Positions 1 to 7,952 of a stretch of DNA of 38,674 nucleotides are shown one piece after another. The notes under the pieces were generated by a model that saw nothing but the letters and a program-made list of their open reading frames with translations, was not told where the DNA came from and did not search any database. The position numbers were made by a program, and so were the translations under genes. The DNA comes from Patescibacteria group bacterium (GTDB lineage Bacteria > Patescibacteriota > Minisyncoccia > Phycocordibacterales > JAKFXT01), in NCBI GenBank assembly GCA_021731245.1, contig JAKFXT010000006.1, positions 1-38,674 of the forward strand, read 5' to 3'. The stretch's first letter is position 1. Each line of letters starts with the position of its first letter.

Positions 1-195
1 GGGTTGGGGTTGGGGTAGGCGTTGGCAAGGGCACACTTGGGGGTGTTGGTGTTGGCAAGGGCACACTTGGGGGTGTTGGTGTTGGCAAGGGTACACTTGG
101 GGGTGTTGGAGTAGGAGTTGGCAAGGGTACACTTGGGGGTGTTGGAGTAGGAGTTGGCAAGGGTACACTTGGGGGTGTAGGTGTTGGGGTATTAA
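1..195. repeat. Coding tandem repeat, 30/36-bp units around GGCAAGGGYACACTTGGGGGTGTTGG
   Basis: The core AAGGG(C/T)ACACTT occurs at 27, 57, 87, 123 and 159 (spacing 30, 30, 36, 36). It encodes PTPTPPSVPL on the minus strand. Confidence 0.9.
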
Positions 196-865
196 CTACT
201 TGTGTTCCATCAACTTTGTAATAAAGAGATGGATTGAAAGCATAAGAAATACATTCACCGTAATCATTGCTACCCGAAGAATACTCACTGCAAGATCTTG
301 TGGAATCATAGGTATTTTTAACTGACTCCTTAATAAAGACACCCGGGCCTGCAGTATAAAGTGGTTCACTGGTTGAAATGGAGACTGTGTCCGTTTTGGG
401 TATATTGGTACATACTGTTTTTGAAGTAATTTCCTTAGAAATTTTTTCCAATTTGATACGAGTTAACGCGCCCACAAAACCACTACCTTTAGAAAGGCCT
501 GCTGGGGTTAGAGTTTCATTTCTATACTTATCTTGAAATTTTATAGTAGCCAATTTAGTTTTCCCACCAAAAAAATTTTTTTCCTTTCCTGGAGAGCCAT
601 CGCCTGATGAAGCAACTTGGGTATCAGGTGAACTATTTAATACTTTCTGTAAATTTATTACATCCGTTCCTTTAGACCCTAATGTTAAATTTCTAGGGAA
701 AGAATACCCCGCACCACTTTCTGTTTTACAGTTAGTTGTAGACGTAGAATTTGAAACTTGGGCCGTGATAGATATTTTTTCTATATCATTATTATTTAAT
801 GAAAAATAGCCTAAAAAAATTGCTACGGCGACAAAAGGAATAATGAATTTAAGAGATGTAATCAC
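1..865 (-). CDS. Secreted or membrane-anchored protein with a peptidoglycan-binding-like segment and a Pro/Thr-rich repeat tail; partial, runs off the window's left edge
   Basis: Manual translation of the minus strand from a GTG at 865: VITSLKFIIPFVAVAIFLGYFSLNNNDIEKISITAQ...LTLGSKGTDVINLQKVLNSS...FFGGKTKLATIKFQDKYRNE..., then (PTPTPTPPSVPL)n up to position 1. Not in the ORF track (non-ATG start, truncated). The LGSKGxDVxxLQxxL...T..A...FQ pattern resembles PG_binding_1. Confidence 0.75.
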   Translation of the reverse strand, partial: MITSLKFIIPFVAVAIFLGYFSLNNNDIEKISITAQVSNSTSTTNCKTESGAGYSFPRNLTLGSKGTDVINLQKVLNSSPDTQVASSGDGSPGKEKNFFGGKTKLATIKFQDKYRNETLTPAGLSKGSGFVGALTRIKLEKISKEITSKTVCTNIPKTDTVSISTSEPLYTAGPGVFIKESVKNTYDSTRSCSEYSSGSNDYGECISYAFNPSLYYKVDGTQVVNTPTPTPPSVPLPTPTPTPPSVPLPTPTPTPPSVPLPTPTPPSVPLPTPTPPSVPLPTPTPTPT

Positions 866-973
866 AAAAAGTAATATTAGAAATGATTATATAAGATTAA
901 TGTTATCTTAAAAAAAACGAATGGTAAACCCCAATCCCCTTTGTCCAATTAGGCACTGAAAGGAGCTGAGATA

Positions 974-1237
974 TTATTTTATTTTTGCAATTGCTTTTGC
1001 TAAACGAGATTTCTTACGAGACGCTGTCCCTTTTTTTATTAAATTTGTTTTAGCAGACTTATCCAACGCTTGAAAGGCCTTTTCAAGAGAGGCTTCTGCT
1101 TCCTTTTTCTTGCCAGCTATAATAAGGCCTCTCACTTCTTTCATGGCATTGCGAAGAGTATCTTTACGGCGCAAATTGAAAACACGGCGGTGTTTTGCCA
1201 CTCGTATTGCCTTTTTTGCTGATGAAGTTATTGCCAT
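974..1237 (-). CDS. rpsT: 30S ribosomal protein bS20
   Basis: MAITSSAKKAIRVAKHRRVFNLRRKDTLRNAMKEVRGLI... matches the bS20 pattern in size and basic residues. Confidence 0.93.
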   Translation of the reverse strand: MAITSSAKKAIRVAKHRRVFNLRRKDTLRNAMKEVRGLIIAGKKKEAEASLEKAFQALDKSAKTNLIKKGTASRKKSRLAKAIAKIK

Positions 1238-1304
1238 AGGTTGCTAGATTACATAAATATCCCCAAAAAAGCAAACCCAAATAAAATAAGGTATCATACG
1301 AATT

Positions 1305-1865
1305 ATGATTGGATACATTGAGGGGCCAGTGGTCTCAAAAGACGAAAAAAGCTTAGTAATACTTACAAGTGGCATTGGTTATCGCGTTTTCACTACAAAC
1401 GAAACCATAAGCAAAAACGGAAAGGAAGTGGCCTTCTTTACTCATTTGGCTGTGAGAGAAAATGCCCTGGACCTCTATGGTTTTGAGAGCAAAGAGGAGC
1501 TTTCATTCTTTGAAATGCTTCTCACTATTCCTGGCATTGGACCAAAGTCCGCTCTTTCTATATTAAATATGGCGCACGTAGACACATTAAGAAGTGCGAT
1601 CGGTTCTGGTGATGTTGGATATCTCACTAAAGTCTCCGGCATTGGTAGAAAAACAGCAGAAAAAATAGTTTTGGAACTCAGAGATAAAATTGGCGACATT
1701 GCTAAAGAAGAAAATCTTTCTATGAAAGAAACAGGAGACGCTATTTTGGCCCTTGTCTCTTTGGGATATTCCGAAAGAGATGTACGCGAAACCCTAAAAA
1801 AGGTTGGTAAAAATGAATTGAGCACAGAAGAGCTTATAAAAGAAGCTCTGAAACAACTTGGGTAA
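1305..1865 (+). CDS. ruvA: Holliday junction branch migration protein RuvA
   Basis: MIGYIEG start, helix-hairpin-helix segments (IPGIGPKSALSIL, VSGIGRKTAEKIVLELRDK), C-terminal domain. Confidence 0.96.
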   Translation: MIGYIEGPVVSKDEKSLVILTSGIGYRVFTTNETISKNGKEVAFFTHLAVRENALDLYGFESKEELSFFEMLLTIPGIGPKSALSILNMAHVDTLRSAIGSGDVGYLTKVSGIGRKTAEKIVLELRDKIGDIAKEENLSMKETGDAILALVSLGYSERDVRETLKKVGKNELSTEELIKEALKQLG

Positions 1866-1880
1866 ATAATTTTTACAGCA

Positions 1881-3140
1881 ATGGAAAAAATCCTGCGAAC
1901 AATAGAGAAGTTTATACCGAGTTTCTTGTATACCTTTTTTCAGCCTTTTTATCACTATTTATTATCAGTGTTTGGTGCTTTTTTTTATGACTTCCCTTCT
2001 AAAAAATTAATTGTAATTGGAGTTACGGGCACCAAGGGCAAAAGTACTACTGCAGAAATAATATATAAAATTTTTAAAGAAGCGGGTTTTAAAGTGGCTC
2101 TTGCAAACACGGTTGAATTCACAATCGGAGACATTAGCGAAAGAAATCAATTCAAAATGACAACGCCAGGAAGATTTTTCCTACAAAAATTTCTCCTTCG
2201 CGCCTTAAAAGAAAAATGTACTCATGTTGTTTTAGAATTAACTTCAGAAGCAGTGCTCCAATCGCGTCATAAATTTATTTATCTTGACGCATTAGTCGTA
2301 ACCAATATTTCTAAAGAACACATTGAAAGGCATGGCTCTTACGAAAATTACAAATTAGCAAAATTACAAATTGCAAAAGAAATGATTTCTGGAGTTAAGA
2401 AAAATCCGATTTTGGTTACAAATTTAGATGACAAAGAACTACAGATGTTCCGCGATTTACCAATTTCTAAACAATACACCTTTTCTCTTTCTAATTTCAG
2501 CCCCTATCACCTTTCACCAGTTGAAACTTCTTTTACTTTTAATGGCAAAAACATAAACTCTTCATTTGTTGGAAAATTTAATTTAGAAAATGTAGCCGCC
2601 GCCATTACTTTATCCGAAGGTTTTGAAATTCAAGAAGAAAAAATAATATCTGCCATTTCGAAATACAGGGGCACACTTGGGCGCGTACAAAAAATTGAAA
2701 ATTCTCACAATTTCACCGTGATAGTGGATTATGCTCACACGGCGGATTCTATGAAAAAACTTTATGAAACATTTCCTAGTCCGAGAATTTGCGTTTTCGG
2801 AGCAACGGGTGGAGGACGTGACACTTGGAAAAGACCAGAAATGGGTAAGGTAGCGTCTCTATATTGCGACACTATAATTCTCACTAATGATGACCCCTAT
2901 GATGAAGACCCAGAAAAAATAGTTGCGGAAATTAAAACGGGTATAAAGAATAAAGAAACAATTGTGGAAATTGATAGGAGGAAAGCCATTGCCTTAGGAT
3001 TGTCTTATGCAAAAGAGGGTTCAACTGTTTTAATCACTGGAAAAGGAACAGACCCATACCTAATGGAGAAAGGGGGTAAAAGAACTCCGTGGGACGACGC
3101 TTCAATTACTAAAGAAGAATTGCAGAAAATAAATGCCTGA
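1881..3140 (+). CDS. murE: Mur ligase family protein (MurE-type UDP-N-acetylmuramyl peptide synthetase)
   Basis: GVTGTKGKSTTAEII ATP-binding motif, HVVLELTSEA, VIVDYAHTADSM, FGATGGGRDTWKRPEMG, TNDDPYDEDP. Confidence 0.85.
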   Translation: MEKILRTIEKFIPSFLYTFFQPFYHYLLSVFGAFFYDFPSKKLIVIGVTGTKGKSTTAEIIYKIFKEAGFKVALANTVEFTIGDISERNQFKMTTPGRFFLQKFLLRALKEKCTHVVLELTSEAVLQSRHKFIYLDALVVTNISKEHIERHGSYENYKLAKLQIAKEMISGVKKNPILVTNLDDKELQMFRDLPISKQYTFSLSNFSPYHLSPVETSFTFNGKNINSSFVGKFNLENVAAAITLSEGFEIQEEKIISAISKYRGTLGRVQKIENSHNFTVIVDYAHTADSMKKLYETFPSPRICVFGATGGGRDTWKRPEMGKVASLYCDTIILTNDDPYDEDPEKIVAEIKTGIKNKETIVEIDRRKAIALGLSYAKEGSTVLITGKGTDPYLMEKGGKRTPWDDASITKEELQKINA

Positions 3141-4032
3141 ATTGCCTGAGGTACAAACTACAGTTTCTGGATTACAAAAAGCGTTACCTGGAATTGTCAT
3201 AAAAGATGTTTGGACCGATTGGGAGAAAATGTTTCACTCAATTGCTTTTTCTCGTTTCAAAAAAGAAATCATTGGGGGGAAAGTAATTTCTGCAGAAAGA
3301 CGCGCCAAAAATATTTTAATAAATCTCTCTCATAACAAAACGGTCCTTATTCATATGAAAATGACGGGGCACTTAATGATTGGTCTTTATAAGAAAGCTG
3401 GAAATAAATGGATTGTGCACGAAAAAGAAAAAAATGAAGCTCTGCGAGATCCCTTTAATCGTTTTATTCACATCGTTTTTACTTTAGGAAACGGAAAGCA
3501 CTTGGTTTTCTGTGACACCAGAAAATTTGGCAAAGTGGCTCTCATTGAAACTGATAAGCTTACTCACTCCTCTCACCTATCACATTTGGGGCCCGAACCT
3601 CTTCTTGAAAACTTTACTTACAAAATTTTCAAGGAGAGAATTTTCAAAAGGCTCAACACAAAAATAAAAACTGTTTTGATGGATCAAACGGTAATTTCTG
3701 GAATTGGAAATATTTATTCTGATGAAATACTTTTTCACTCCGGCGTAAACCCAGAAGAAAAGGTCAGAAATTTACAGGAAAAAACCTTGCGTGAAATTTT
3801 CAAAAATATAAAACCACAACTTAAGGGTGGCATTCGTTTTGGAGGCGACTCTACTTCTGACTATAGAAACGTGGAGGGCGAACGAGGCAAGTTCCAAAAT
3901 AAACACATGGCTTATAGAAAAACTGGTAAGCCGTGTGGCAAACGTGGCTGTAAGGGAGTTATTTTACGCAAAGTTGTAAATGGCCGAAGCGCTCATTTTT
4001 GCTCAATTCACCAAAAACTAAAGTTTTCCTAA
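3133..4032 (+). CDS. mutM: Formamidopyrimidine-DNA glycosylase
   Basis: MPELPEVQTTVSGL N-terminus, GIGNIYSDEILF, C-terminal zinc-finger-like CGKRGCKG...FCSIHQ. Confidence 0.95.
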   Translation: MPELPEVQTTVSGLQKALPGIVIKDVWTDWEKMFHSIAFSRFKKEIIGGKVISAERRAKNILINLSHNKTVLIHMKMTGHLMIGLYKKAGNKWIVHEKEKNEALRDPFNRFIHIVFTLGNGKHLVFCDTRKFGKVALIETDKLTHSSHLSHLGPEPLLENFTYKIFKERIFKRLNTKIKTVLMDQTVISGIGNIYSDEILFHSGVNPEEKVRNLQEKTLREIFKNIKPQLKGGIRFGGDSTSDYRNVEGERGKFQNKHMAYRKTGKPCGKRGCKGVILRKVVNGRSAHFCSIHQKLKFS

Positions 4033-4167
4033 TTTTCTACTCACTGCTATCATTAAACTATACTTGTCCCGTTAGAAAATCGGCTAAGTCCAGCAAATCC
4101 ATATAATGCCTATATCGAATAATTATGTTTAAAAGAGAAAATATTATTAGTTTAATTTTCTAATGGG

Positions 4168-5034
4168 ATGGCTTCAAAAAGTCCGGGTGATGATTTTGGT
4201 TTTTTCTTACTAATAATCGGTGTTGTCGCCTTGGCCTGGCTCGGTGCAGGTGCCCCCCAAGGAAATGGTACTTACAGAACTACCAACAACACTTCTGTTG
4301 AAAACAATACTCCACAAACGCAGGAAGAGAGGCGGGATGTGGCAAATAAAAAAATTATAGGGGCACTCTCCCCCCTTTCGAAACATGTTTCACTAAGAGC
4401 TGGCTCTCTCGGTGGCACCGACCCACAAAATGAGTATCTTGAAATTCAAATTTCAAACGAAGCTCCATCAAGAATAAATATAACTGGTTTTACTATTAAA
4501 AGCGGTATGTCCGGAGAAGGAACTACTTTAAAAAAAGCTGTTTTACTTCCATTTACCAACGTTATAAATGTAGAGGAAACTATTTCTCTTTCCCCAGGTG
4601 ACAGGGCTTACATAATAACTGGACGCTCTCCAAGCAGTTATTCTTTTAAAGAAAATAAGTGTATAGGATATTTGGGGGTAAATAAACATTACCCGACCTT
4701 GCCATATTGCCCATCGCCAAGAGACGAGGTTATACCTTTCATTGGAGCAACTTATAGAAACGCTTGTCTCGATTACATAGACAGTGTTCCTTCTTGCACG
4801 GTACCAAGTCCTGATTTTGAAACGTCTCTTTCAATTGGTCCTGACTGTGCTTCATATGTAACAACAAAAATAAATTATTCAGAGTGTGTAAAAATTCATA
4901 GAAGTAATTCTGATTTTTACGGCAAACAATGGTGGATATATTTAAATTATGATGAAACACTTTGGGATACTAGAAGAGAACTCATCCTTCTACAGGATCT
5001 AAATAAACAAACGGTTGCTTATTTTGAATATTAG
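4168..5034 (+). CDS. Hypothetical membrane-anchored protein (N-terminal TM; lamin-tail-like segment possible)
   Basis: Intact 288-aa ORF; hydrophobic FGFFLLIIGVVALAWLGAG near the N-terminus; EYLEIQISNEAPSRINITGFTIKS...LSPGDRAYIITGRSP resembles LTD-like text. Confidence 0.7.
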   Translation: MASKSPGDDFGFFLLIIGVVALAWLGAGAPQGNGTYRTTNNTSVENNTPQTQEERRDVANKKIIGALSPLSKHVSLRAGSLGGTDPQNEYLEIQISNEAPSRINITGFTIKSGMSGEGTTLKKAVLLPFTNVINVEETISLSPGDRAYIITGRSPSSYSFKENKCIGYLGVNKHYPTLPYCPSPRDEVIPFIGATYRNACLDYIDSVPSCTVPSPDFETSLSIGPDCASYVTTKINYSECVKIHRSNSDFYGKQWWIYLNYDETLWDTRRELILLQDLNKQTVAYFEY

Positions 5035-5039
5035 CTCCT

Positions 5040-5081
5040 ATAAACTATTCTAGTATTCTGCAGAATACCAGAATAGTTTAT
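5040..5081. terminator. Long perfect inverted repeat between convergent genes, probable bidirectional terminator
   Basis: ATAAACTATTCT-A-GTATTCTGCAGAATAC-C-AGAATAGTTTAT. Confidence 0.7.
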
Positions 5082-5557
5082 ATATTGAGAAGGCTATAAA
5101 GGGCAACTCCTGTTGCAACGGAAACATTTAAAGATTCTTTTTTGCCTTTCATAGGAATTTCTGCAATTACGTCCACCGTTTTTAATAATTCTTTAGAAAT
5201 CCCAGTCACTTCGTTACCTACAATTAAAGCCGTTCTGTTTTTGATTTTTACTTTTTTATAATCAGTTGCTTTCTCTCCTTGCTCAAGAGCAATTATCATA
5301 AATTTTTTCTTTTTTAAATCCGGCAAAAATTCTTTGGCACTTTTATAATATTGCCAAAGGATAGTTTCCTCCGCCCCCAAAGCAGATTTAGCAATATCTT
5401 TTCTTTTGCGACCAAATCTATCAATAGGAGCGGGGGTAATGCCAATTAAGAAAATTTTGGAAACCCCCGTGGCATCAGCCGTACGAAAGATAGAGCCCAC
5501 GTTTTCCGCACTCCTTATATTGTCTAAAATTAAACAAATCTCCTTTTTATCCTTCAT
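5078..5557 (-). CDS. TrmH/SpoU family RNA 2'-O-methyltransferase
   Basis: LDNIRSAENVGSIFRTADATGVSKIFLIGITP, ALIVGNEVTGISKELL, IPMKGKKESLNVSVATGVALY: SPOUT motifs 1-3. Confidence 0.93.
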   Translation of the reverse strand: MKDKKEICLILDNIRSAENVGSIFRTADATGVSKIFLIGITPAPIDRFGRKRKDIAKSALGAEETILWQYYKSAKEFLPDLKKKKFMIIALEQGEKATDYKKVKIKNRTALIVGNEVTGISKELLKTVDVIAEIPMKGKKESLNVSVATGVALYSLLNI

Positions 5558-5604
5558 AAAGTGCGACTATATCACAAACTTTAAATCATGCTAAAATAGC
5601 TTCC

Positions 5605-6012
5605 ATGGCTTTCGCAATTTTTGAAAACGCTCTCAATTATTGGTTTGTTGCTATTTCTTTCCTACGCATTGCCGTCGGCATTGTTACTTTGGTCATAGCG
5701 CGTCGCGCCCTGGGTGTTGAGCGCCACCACAATACCGAAATTTTCACTAAACTAAAATTGGTTCCTGGAAAATTCTTCTCTTTTATTTTTGGTTTTATTT
5801 TACTAGTTTCTGGTTTCCTTCTTTTAATAGGACTGTTCACACAGGTTGCCGCTCTTATCATCGGCATTCACTGTGTAGTTATGATTGTGCTCAAAATGGT
5901 AGGTAAATTTACAGAAACTGAAAGCGCCCTTTTCTTCGCCCTACTTGGAGCTGTTTGTTTTTCTTTAATCTACTTTGGCGCAGGAGCCATTGCGCTTGAT
6001 TTGCCTTTATAA
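5605..6012 (+). CDS. DoxX-like small integral membrane protein
   Basis: Four hydrophobic segments; FIFGFILLVSGFLLLIGLFTQVAALIIGIHCV resembles the DoxX/DoxD pattern. Confidence 0.55.
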   Translation: MAFAIFENALNYWFVAISFLRIAVGIVTLVIARRALGVERHHNTEIFTKLKLVPGKFFSFIFGFILLVSGFLLLIGLFTQVAALIIGIHCVVMIVLKMVGKFTETESALFFALLGAVCFSLIYFGAGAIALDLPL

Positions 6013-6061
6013 ACCTTCTCTTTTGGGGAATTATATTGTAAATTGCTACACTATTGATTAA

Positions 6062-6133
6062 CCGCCCGTAGCTCAGGGGTAGAGCAGTTGCCTTTTAAGC
6101 AATTGGTCGGAGGTTCGATTCCTCCCGGGCGGA
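6062..6133 (+). tRNA. tRNA-Lys (UUU), CCA not encoded
   Basis: Acceptor CCGCCCG/CGGGCGG, D-stem GCTC/GAGC, anticodon arm GTTGC-CTTTTAA-GCAAT, T-arm GGAGG-TTCGATT-CCTCC. Confidence 0.96.
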
Positions 6134-6138
6134 CTAAT

Positions 6139-6330
6139 GACACAAACTACCTGCCCTACGGCAGGTTTTGTGCTTTAGCCCGAGGCGCAACAATATTTTT
6201 GTTTTGCGAAGCAAAGGCAAAAATTGTGAGCCGGGGTCGCGAGATTTTTCCGTCAGGAAAAATACTTGTGACGACAAAGTCCACATCTTCCCGTAGGCAA
6301 AGATTCCATGACGACAAATTTTTTGAGAAA
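6139..6330. repeat. Cluster of short hairpins downstream of the tRNA
   Basis: CACAAA-ct-ACCTGCC-ctac-GGCAGGT-TTTGTG; TTTTGCgaaGCAAA; ATTTTTCC-gtca-GGAAAAAT; repeated TGACGACAAA. Confidence 0.55.
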
Positions 6331-6396
6331 TGAATGCCCCTTGAGCTTATATCTAATAAGCGTATAGTATAGACGTTTAAAAATTAGCTAAATAAC

Positions 6397-7545
6397 ATGA
6401 AAAAACTCATTTCAAGCATTGTAATTCTAGGGGTCCTCTTACCTCTTTCAGCTAGCGCCGCTCTTTTTCTACACGAGAAAGATGGCAATATTTTAATAAA
6501 AAGAGAGACAGAAATTCGTGACAATGTTTACGCAGCAGGAAATAGTATTTCCATTCAACAAGTAATTTTTGGTGATGTTTTAGCCGCAGGGGCAACTGTC
6601 TTGGTTTCCGAAAACATATCTGATGACGCTTGGCTTGCAGGAGCCACGGTTTCCTTACTTGGAAGTGTGGGCGGAGATGCACGTCTAGCCGGAAGCAATG
6701 TCTTGGTAAATTCAACAATTAATAAAGATCTCTTGGTTGCAGGCGGAACTGTCACAGTTTCTTCAAAAACAACTGTTGGTGGAGATTTGATTTTAGCGGG
6801 AGGCATTGTCACCTTTGATGGAGTAGCTTCAAAAAGCGCTCGCATAATGGGAGGAGAAATTGTAATCAATGGAGTAATAAATGGAGATGTAATAATAAAA
6901 GCGGATGAAAAACTTTCTTTTGGACCGAGTGCAAAAATAAAAGGTAATTTAAATTATAAATCTAAAAAGGAAGTAGAAATTCCAGCGGGTGTAGTTACTG
7001 GTAAAGTCACCTTCGAAGAAAAGATGCGCGGAAAAAACAAAGACAATTCTTCTGTTATGGGAGGAATTTTTGCAACTTTTGCTGCAGCGTCATTCTTAAT
7101 GACTTTAATTGGTGCCCTTGCTTTGCTTTACCTTCTTCCTAAATTCGCACACGAATTAACAACAACCGCTCTTACAAAATCTAGTAACTCAATGCTTAAG
7201 GGTTTCATCGTGGTAATTGTTATGCCAATTGCAGGAATTATTCTTCTTGCCACCATTCTAGGTTGGATTGTTGGCCTTAGTATTCTGGCTGTCTTTGGTC
7301 TTACCTTGATTCTTGCTAAGGCCGCAACAGCTCTTGTGCTCGGTTCCTTAATTGCAAAATGGGTAAAAAGAGATGGGATTATTCACTTGTCTTGGAAAAC
7401 GACAACTGTAGGGGCTCTCGCCATTTCTCTCCTTTGCTTTATTCCAATTATAGGATGGCTGGCCATTTCCCTTGTTTGGCTTATAACCTTTGGTGCAATA
7501 GTAACTTACTTCTACGAAAAACTTTGGCTCACTAGTCGAAATTAA
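6397..7545 (+). CDS. Bactofilin-like (polymer-forming) repeat protein with signal peptide and C-terminal TM domain
   Basis: Signal peptide MKKLISSIVILGVLLPLSASAA; repeating short beta units (GDVLAAGATVLV, DAWLAGATVSLLG, DLLVAGGTVTV, GDLILAGGIVTF, GDVIIKADEKLSFGPSAKIKGNLNY); several TM helices in the C-terminal half. Confidence 0.7.
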   Translation: MKKLISSIVILGVLLPLSASAALFLHEKDGNILIKRETEIRDNVYAAGNSISIQQVIFGDVLAAGATVLVSENISDDAWLAGATVSLLGSVGGDARLAGSNVLVNSTINKDLLVAGGTVTVSSKTTVGGDLILAGGIVTFDGVASKSARIMGGEIVINGVINGDVIIKADEKLSFGPSAKIKGNLNYKSKKEVEIPAGVVTGKVTFEEKMRGKNKDNSSVMGGIFATFAAASFLMTLIGALALLYLLPKFAHELTTTALTKSSNSMLKGFIVVIVMPIAGIILLATILGWIVGLSILAVFGLTLILAKAATALVLGSLIAKWVKRDGIIHLSWKTTTVGALAISLLCFIPIIGWLAISLVWLITFGAIVTYFYEKLWLTSRN

Positions 7546-7623
7546 ATAATAATTGACTTTCTCTTTGGCAAGAGTAACCTAGCTTTCAGAGCGAGAATTT
7601 TCTCGTACAACAAGGGGGTTCCG

Positions 7624-7902
7624 ATGATCAAAACCGCGCAAGAGGGCTTGGATATTTACAAAGCCACCCTCAAGAAATACAGGGAGTGGAGCGCCAAGCT
7701 CACGGAAAGTTACGACTCAATTTGTGGCAAAGGAAAGTGGAGCCCAATGGCAAACTTTTCCTCCACTGAATTGCAGGAGGCCAACGAGTGGAACGACCAG
7801 CTCCGGGGCATGGTGAAAGTTCTTGGTCTCAGCAAAGAGGAAGAGGCCGCCATCGACAAGGAGTGCGGCATTAAAACCGCAGAGGAACTGCAAGTCGCAT
7901 AA
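7624..7902 (+). CDS. Hypothetical 92-aa protein, compositionally atypical
   Basis: Intact ORF with AAGGGGG before ATG, GC-rich codons unlike neighbours, and a downstream terminator. Confidence 0.7.
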   Translation: MIKTAQEGLDIYKATLKKYREWSAKLTESYDSICGKGKWSPMANFSSTELQEANEWNDQLRGMVKVLGLSKEEEAAIDKECGIKTAEELQVA

Positions 7903-7923
7903 AACCAATGCCACCAGTTGAGA

Positions 7924-7952
7924 AACCCCGCCTTGTGCGGGGTTCGTTTTTT
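7924..7952 (+). terminator. Rho-independent terminator
   Basis: AACCCCGC-cttgt-GCGGGGTT followed by CGTTTTTT. Confidence 0.9.

Noticed and set aside
1-195. CRISPR array
   Set aside because: Units are in coding frame, spaced 30/36 bp without unique spacers, and encode a Pro/Thr-rich repeat; no cas genes in the window.
2668-2684. AGGGGCACACTTGGGC as another copy of the AAGGGCACACTT repeat
   Set aside because: It encodes the expected conserved Mur ligase segment (YRGTLGRVQ), so the match is explained by protein sequence and probably chance.
6088-6333. 81-aa ORF starting inside the tRNA
   Set aside because: Starts within tRNA-Lys and translates hairpin-rich repeats; not a plausible protein.
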